Assembly: GCF_000317615.1 (NCBI RefSeq)
Contig: NC_019780.1
Location: 2,377,840 to 2,441,839, forward strand
Length of the DNA: 64,000 nucleotides
Direction: 5' to 3'
Source of the DNA: Dactylococcopsis salina PCC 8305
Lineage (GTDB): Bacteria; Cyanobacteriota; Cyanobacteriia; Cyanobacteriales; Rubidibacteraceae
A program made the position numbers and the translations under genes. The notes beneath the pieces were generated by a model. The model searched no databases and was not told the origin of the DNA. It was given only the letters and a program-made list of their open reading frames with translations. The number at the start of each line of letters is the position of its first letter. Positions within the stretch are counted from its first letter, which is position 1. Positions 60,271-64,000 of this stretch are shown one piece after another.

Positions 60271-62847
60271 TTAGCGAACCTTAAAATTATTTTCGGTGGG
60301 ATGGATAATATCAAGTTTTTTAGTTTGAATCTCATTAATTAGTCGCTCTAACTGTGAGATATGGGGAGGATATTTTGGGAATAATTCAAGAGAGACGGCT
60401 AACCGATGTTCAGATAAATTCGTTAAAGAAACTAACCCAATGAGTTGAACATGATAATTACGGTAAGTATAAATTAAAGCTCTTCTTGTCATGGAAGAAA
60501 TTAATTTAGGTTCTAATGAAGTTAGCCAAGTTCGTATTTCTGTATCCTCCTTGATATGTTCCTCAATTGCTTGTGCCTCCTCTAAAGATAGCTGTTCGCT
60601 TTTTTGCAAATAGGTTTCTAAAAATTGATCTGGATTTAACCAAGCCCTTAATAGCAGCAGCGAACCACTTTCTGGTGTTTCTGCTAAAGCTGACTGTGTA
60701 ATTCTTAATGCTTTCTCCCGAGATGTTTCAGCAATTAACAATGCTTGAATAGTAGGACGTAGCCGAGACATCTCAATCCCTTCTAGGGCTTGCTCATGCC
60801 ACCATTTTAATAATACCTGACGTTCATAGACTCGGTTATATTCTTCTGTATCAGGAGCTAGACGATCTTGCAGTGTTCCTAAATAAGTTAAAGTTCTTTC
60901 TAACACTGCTTCTTTTAATGGCGATAACTTTTCATAATTTTCCCAAACAGGAAATGTCAAAAATTCGGGTCGTACTAAGCCCTGTAAGGCTAAAGCTGTG
61001 ATTATCTTGTCTTGGGGCTGATCATTTTCTAGGTAAGCTAACGCCAGTAAATAATAATCATAAAAATTCCCTCTCGGTAGTAATTGTACCATCCGAGTAA
61101 ATGATTCCTCTGCTAGCTTAGGATTAATTGGATATGCTGTTAAGCCTAGCTCATGGTGAAACCATTGATCATAAGGTGAAGCCTTAATTCCTTGTTTAAG
61201 GTAACTAATTGCAATTTCGCTTAATTCCTGAAATTCCTGATCACTTTCTGCTTCCCGTCGAAAACTAAAGAAGGTTTTTCCAAGATGTATAGAATAGACA
61301 GGATGCCAAGGAACAATTTCCGAAGCAGTAGCCATGGGATCAAAGGCTTGCCGTCTTTGATCTTGCTCTAATAACGATTCTCCTTGTTCATAGACTCCCA
61401 TGGCAATTGTTAAGGGAAAAGAAGCTAAGCAGGCTAAACCTAATAAGCCAATACTTACTAAACTAACTCCGCGGCGAGAAGCAATTGTTAATGGAGATAC
61501 CTTTTCGAGTGCTGCCTCATCAGCTAACCCTAATAATAAAACTAAAATAACAACCAGCGTTCCACTAATTCCAATATTTTCTAATTGATACTCGGTTAAA
61601 ACCGAACCACCATAAGCTAATAAACCGCCTCCAATTCCATATAATAAATAACGAGCGCGAGGCTGAGATAAATTGCAATATAGGCGATACCAAAGACGGA
61701 TAACAAACCCAACAAAGATTGTAACCGCCGTAAACCCAATAATGCCCATTTCCCCTAAAATTTGTATGGGGGTACTATGAAGCCCTTGCACATTAGAAAT
61801 ACGAGGCCCAGCTTCGATGGGATTATACAAATTATAAACCCGTGACATATTCCCAATTCCCACTCCCACCAACGGGCGATCTTGCAAAATATTCAATCCT
61901 GCTTGCCACATTCTGAGCCGCGTCATAATCGAGTTTGCTTGCGATAAATCCACGATTGAAGATTGATTAGAAGTTGTTTCTGCTGTAAATAATCTTTGTA
62001 CTTTTGGGTTAGTTCCTAAGAAAATTAAAGACACTAAAATTAAACTGATAATACCAATAATCAACCTTCGTTTCTGTTCTTTTTTTCCCTTAATCCAAAC
62101 TAAAATAATCCCTGCAACTAATAAGGTAAAAAATCCCAGTAAGCCTCCGCGCGATCCTGTGGTATAAAAAACAGCTAACAATTCAACTGAACAAAAGAAA
62201 CCGAGCCAACGTTGCCAGCCTTGAACTGATAAACTATAAGCAAATACTAACGGTAATATGAGCAAAAAATAGCTCGTTGTCCAGTTAGGATTGCCAATGG
62301 GATAAGCATTGCGAACAAACTGAAAGCCCTCTTCTTGAAAGCAAGAAATTAACCATAATACTAGACTGACAATGCCAATAATTGAGCCTAAAATACAGAG
62401 TCCTTGCCAAACTTTCTGCCATGTTATCCCGTTTTGATCAACTTGTGCTGCATAGGGATCCCCCCAACCCCCCTTACTAAGGGGGGCTAAGGCAAACCAA
62501 TTTCGCAGCGTATAAAGCAACACGCCATATCCCAATGCCATGGCAAAGTTATACGCCGCCACTTCTTTAAAGTCAGCAAAACTAACACTGAGAATCAACG
62601 CCAGCAGAATCAATCCTACGCCCCAATCTAAGCCGTATCCCAACGGCTGAAAGGGAACATTGAACTGGCGCAACATCCAAATTCCCCAAATCCCCAGACA
62701 GAAAAATCCGATTTGCCAAACCAGAATATGGGGAAAATTGACCATTTGCACATAAGCACTAGGAAACACATTGAAAAAAATTAAACTAGCCAAGCCAATC
62801 CAGCCTAAATATTGTCCGCGCCAGGTGGGGGTGGTTTCTGCAGTCAT
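60271..62847 (-). CDS. O-antigen ligase/Wzy-type polymerase with C-terminal TPR region
   Basis: The 858-residue protein has about 12 membrane spans up to residue 470 and the Wzy_C signature (TTGSRGGLLGFFTLL and RPLVGVGIGNMSRVY). Residues about 490-800 are helical, TPR-like (AISYLKQGIKASPYDQW). Family members polymerise or ligate surface polysaccharides or glycosylate pilins, which would fit the adjoining pilin operon that converges on it. Residues 119-130 (ALAPLSKGGWGD) are encoded by a palindromic repeat inserted in frame. Confidence 0.87.
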   Translation of the reverse strand: MTAETTPTWRGQYLGWIGLASLIFFNVFPSAYVQMVNFPHILVWQIGFFCLGIWGIWMLRQFNVPFQPLGYGLDWGVGLILLALILSVSFADFKEVAAYNFAMALGYGVLLYTLRNWFALAPLSKGGWGDPYAAQVDQNGITWQKVWQGLCILGSIIGIVSLVLWLISCFQEEGFQFVRNAYPIGNPNWTTSYFLLILPLVFAYSLSVQGWQRWLGFFCSVELLAVFYTTGSRGGLLGFFTLLVAGIILVWIKGKKEQKRRLIIGIISLILVSLIFLGTNPKVQRLFTAETTSNQSSIVDLSQANSIMTRLRMWQAGLNILQDRPLVGVGIGNMSRVYNLYNPIEAGPRISNVQGLHSTPIQILGEMGIIGFTAVTIFVGFVIRLWYRLYCNLSQPRARYLLYGIGGGLLAYGGSVLTEYQLENIGISGTLVVILVLLLGLADEAALEKVSPLTIASRRGVSLVSIGLLGLACLASFPLTIAMGVYEQGESLLEQDQRRQAFDPMATASEIVPWHPVYSIHLGKTFFSFRREAESDQEFQELSEIAISYLKQGIKASPYDQWFHHELGLTAYPINPKLAEESFTRMVQLLPRGNFYDYYLLALAYLENDQPQDKIITALALQGLVRPEFLTFPVWENYEKLSPLKEAVLERTLTYLGTLQDRLAPDTEEYNRVYERQVLLKWWHEQALEGIEMSRLRPTIQALLIAETSREKALRITQSALAETPESGSLLLLRAWLNPDQFLETYLQKSEQLSLEEAQAIEEHIKEDTEIRTWLTSLEPKLISSMTRRALIYTYRNYHVQLIGLVSLTNLSEHRLAVSLELFPKYPPHISQLERLINEIQTKKLDIIHPTENNFKVR
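62457..62491. repeat. Palindromic repeat inside the ligase coding sequence
   Basis: GATCCCCCCAACCCCCCTTA, then CTAAGGGGGGCTAAGG, is a member of the CCCCCCTTT family. Read leftward it encodes LAPLSKGGWGDP within a loop after the fourth or fifth membrane span of the ligase. The frame stays open on both sides. Confidence 0.85.
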
Positions 62848-63489
62848 CAGTCAATTAGAGGGGGTGATGGGTTTATTGTTTAAGTTTCCCACAATTTTTG
62901 GTAGCGCGATCAATGATCCCCCCTCGCCCCCCTTCCAAAAAGTCAAGGGATGATCCCCCCTAACCCCCCTTAAAAAAGGGGGGAATCAGAATTGGTTTTT
63001 GGAGGGCGCGATCGGGTGTTTTGTTTTATCCCCCCTAGCCCCCCAATGATTGGGGGGAATCAAAATTGATGTTTGGGAAGGTGCGATCAGGTTTTGGGGA
63101 GGCGCGATCGGGTTTTAGGTGAGGGGTTGATCAAGTGTTTGCGAGGCGCGATCGGTGTTGGAGGGCGCGATCGGGTGTTTGGGGAGAGGGGTCGATCGAG
63201 TTTTGAGGAGACGCGATGCTCGCACTCGCGGTCGCTTCGCTCCAGCATCGGGTTTTGGGGAGGGGCGCGATCGGTTCTCTGCTAGAGTAATGGCAAAGAA
63301 AATAGTCAACTTTTGCTGATCCTTACCTGTTATTTACAGAAGACTCTCAGCACTCTCAACAAGAAAAAAGGGAATGGGCGATCGGAGTTGCTGAGAACGG
63401 TTTACTGATCGTTATTGTATTTACAATTCGTGACGAAAAAATTAGGATGATAAGTGCAAGGAAAGCAAGTAAAACTGAGCGGAAGCAAT
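62848..63489. repeat. Repeat-rich gap: palindromes and tandem HIP1-containing units
   Basis: 62915-63060 has three CCCCCCTT-type palindromes. 63062-63270 is a degenerate tandem of about eight units of GGCGCGATCGGGTTTTGGGG, each containing GCGATCG, with one insert CGATGCTCGCACTCGCGGTC that pairs with CTCCAGCATCG. No gene is supported; a 70-residue frame across it reflects the repeat. The last 200 bases are ordinary leader sequence before the antitoxin gene. Confidence 0.85.
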
Positions 63490-63765
63490 ATGAACCAGGA
63501 ATCTGAATTCCCCTTTGAAAGGGCAAGACGAGTTACCTCACAAGAACACGAACAATTTAAGGAAGCAATTTCATCTCAATTTGGAATTAACTTAAAAAAT
63601 AGAGGACGACCCCCTAAAAATCAAGAAGAAAAATATGAGCCAATTTCGATTAGAATTCACCCGAAGGTGCTGGCTTGGGCAAAAAAAAGAAGCAAGCAAG
63701 AGAGGAATTGGTTATCAAACGATAATTAATGAAATTCTGCTACAGCAAATTCCTGAAGAAGTTTA
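63490..63765 (+). pseudogene. Antitoxin-like gene (BrnA type) with a frameshift
   Basis: From ATG 63490 (with GGAAG upstream) it reads MNQESEFPFERARRVTSQE, GRPPKNQEEKYEPISIRIHP and VLAWAKKRSKQE. In this frame it ends at 63729 with RNWLSNDN. Shifting one base at about 63700 continues as RGIGYQTIINEILLQQIPEEV to the TAA at 63765, the usual end of this antitoxin family. So a one-base change truncated the ribbon-helix-helix end. The partner toxin is not adjacent in the expected place. Confidence 0.72.
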
Positions 63766-63899
63766 AGACTGCTAGCAATCAACTCCTTTTTTAGAGGCGC
63801 AATTTCGCCCCTGGCGATTTACCTACGGCGATCGCGTGTTAGGAAGGCGCGATCGGTTTGGGGGATGAGGAAGTAGCGCGATATTGATGTCAACGAATT

Positions 63900-64000
63900 T
63901 TAGCTCTTGTAAATTTCCCGACGATGCCCAACTTTTTCAATAATAATTGTTTCTGAATTTTGATCTAAACTATAGATTACCCGATAATCACCCACTCTTA
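63900..64000 (-). CDS. RelE/ParE-type toxin, C-terminal part (runs off window)
   Basis: The leftward frame ending at TAA 63900-63902 reads RVGDYRVIYSLDQN, then ETIIIEKVGHRREIYKS, the conserved last strands of RelE with the Arg, Tyr and His residues of the active site. The 5' part lies beyond the window edge. Its orientation is opposite to the antitoxin-like gene at 63490. Confidence 0.72.
   Translation of the reverse strand, partial: RVGDYRVIYSLDQNSETIIIEKVGHRREIYKS

Noticed and set aside
63073..63309. Frames of 64-70 residues in the HIP1 tandem
   Set aside because: Arg/Gly-rich text arises from the repeat on both strands; no start context or family likeness.

Overview
The window reads as chromosomal DNA of a unicellular, probably halotolerant cyanobacterium. 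The HIP1 octamer GCGATCGC and its core GATCG recur throughout. The genes include ntcA, vipp1, a BicA-type bicarbonate transporter, a panC-cmk fusion, ferredoxin-sulfite reductase, glgB and several cyanobacteria-only families (DUF3685, DUF3084, DUF1824). A Halothece/Dactylococcopsis-like organism is my guess from protein style. No tRNA, rRNA or CRISPR array was seen.

Layout. 1-1950: a GNAT gene running off the left edge and an IS607 element with intact tnpA and frameshifted tnpB. 1978-7544: leftward block of creatininase, rhodanese, RNase J, dapA and asd. 7591-8280: IS200/IS605 relic and a six-copy 31-bp tandem repeat. 8324-11760: tig-clpP-clpX. 12219-14680: vipp1, thioredoxin and an aminotransferase. 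14750-16670: a second, different IS607 element. 17332-24377: glgB, DUF3685 response regulator, glutaredoxin, a TIR-like protein and small conserved genes. 24380-26358: a decay zone with RTX remnant, orphan TnpB guide-RNA scaffold and gutted transglutaminase gene. 26409-30181: small cyanobacterial genes, a ferredoxin-like protein and cobQ. 30522-35470: bicA plus a tiny membrane protein, sir and mntP. 35744-39680: subtilase and a DUF262/DUF1524 defence-type nuclease. 40113-50723: panC-cmk, ntcA-DUF3084-ruvX-like, tsaE, yvcK and a 1071-residue nucleotide-transporter/HEAT/cNMP fusion. 50955-56161: xisH relic, xisI, aldo/keto reductase, DUF4230, cobO, GST, radC and TMEM14-like. 56330-57967: a graveyard of toxin-antitoxin pieces and a DUF559 nuclease. 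58319-62847: two pilins, a TPR-like gene and, convergently, an O-antigen-ligase-type polymerase. 62848-64000: HIP1-rich repeats and the remains of another toxin-antitoxin neighbourhood.

Genes that work together: asd and dapA give the entry to lysine/diaminopimelate synthesis, next to tig-clpP-clpX for protein folding and turnover. ntcA, bicA and sir cover nitrogen, carbon and sulfur supply. cobQ and cobO belong to corrinoid synthesis. The pilin operon probably forms a type IV pilus-related set.

The most unusual feature is the density and variety of short repeats: two heptamer tandem families, at least three MITE-like families with terminal inverted repeats, a palindromic CCCCCCTTT family and a GTAGGTTGGGT family. 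One palindrome lies in frame inside a membrane-protein gene. There are also four TnpB-related loci in different states of decay, including a scaffold RNA with no nuclease gene. I did not find one clearly new multi-gene system. The best leads are the orphan guide scaffold, the TIR-like protein and the repeat inside the ligase gene.
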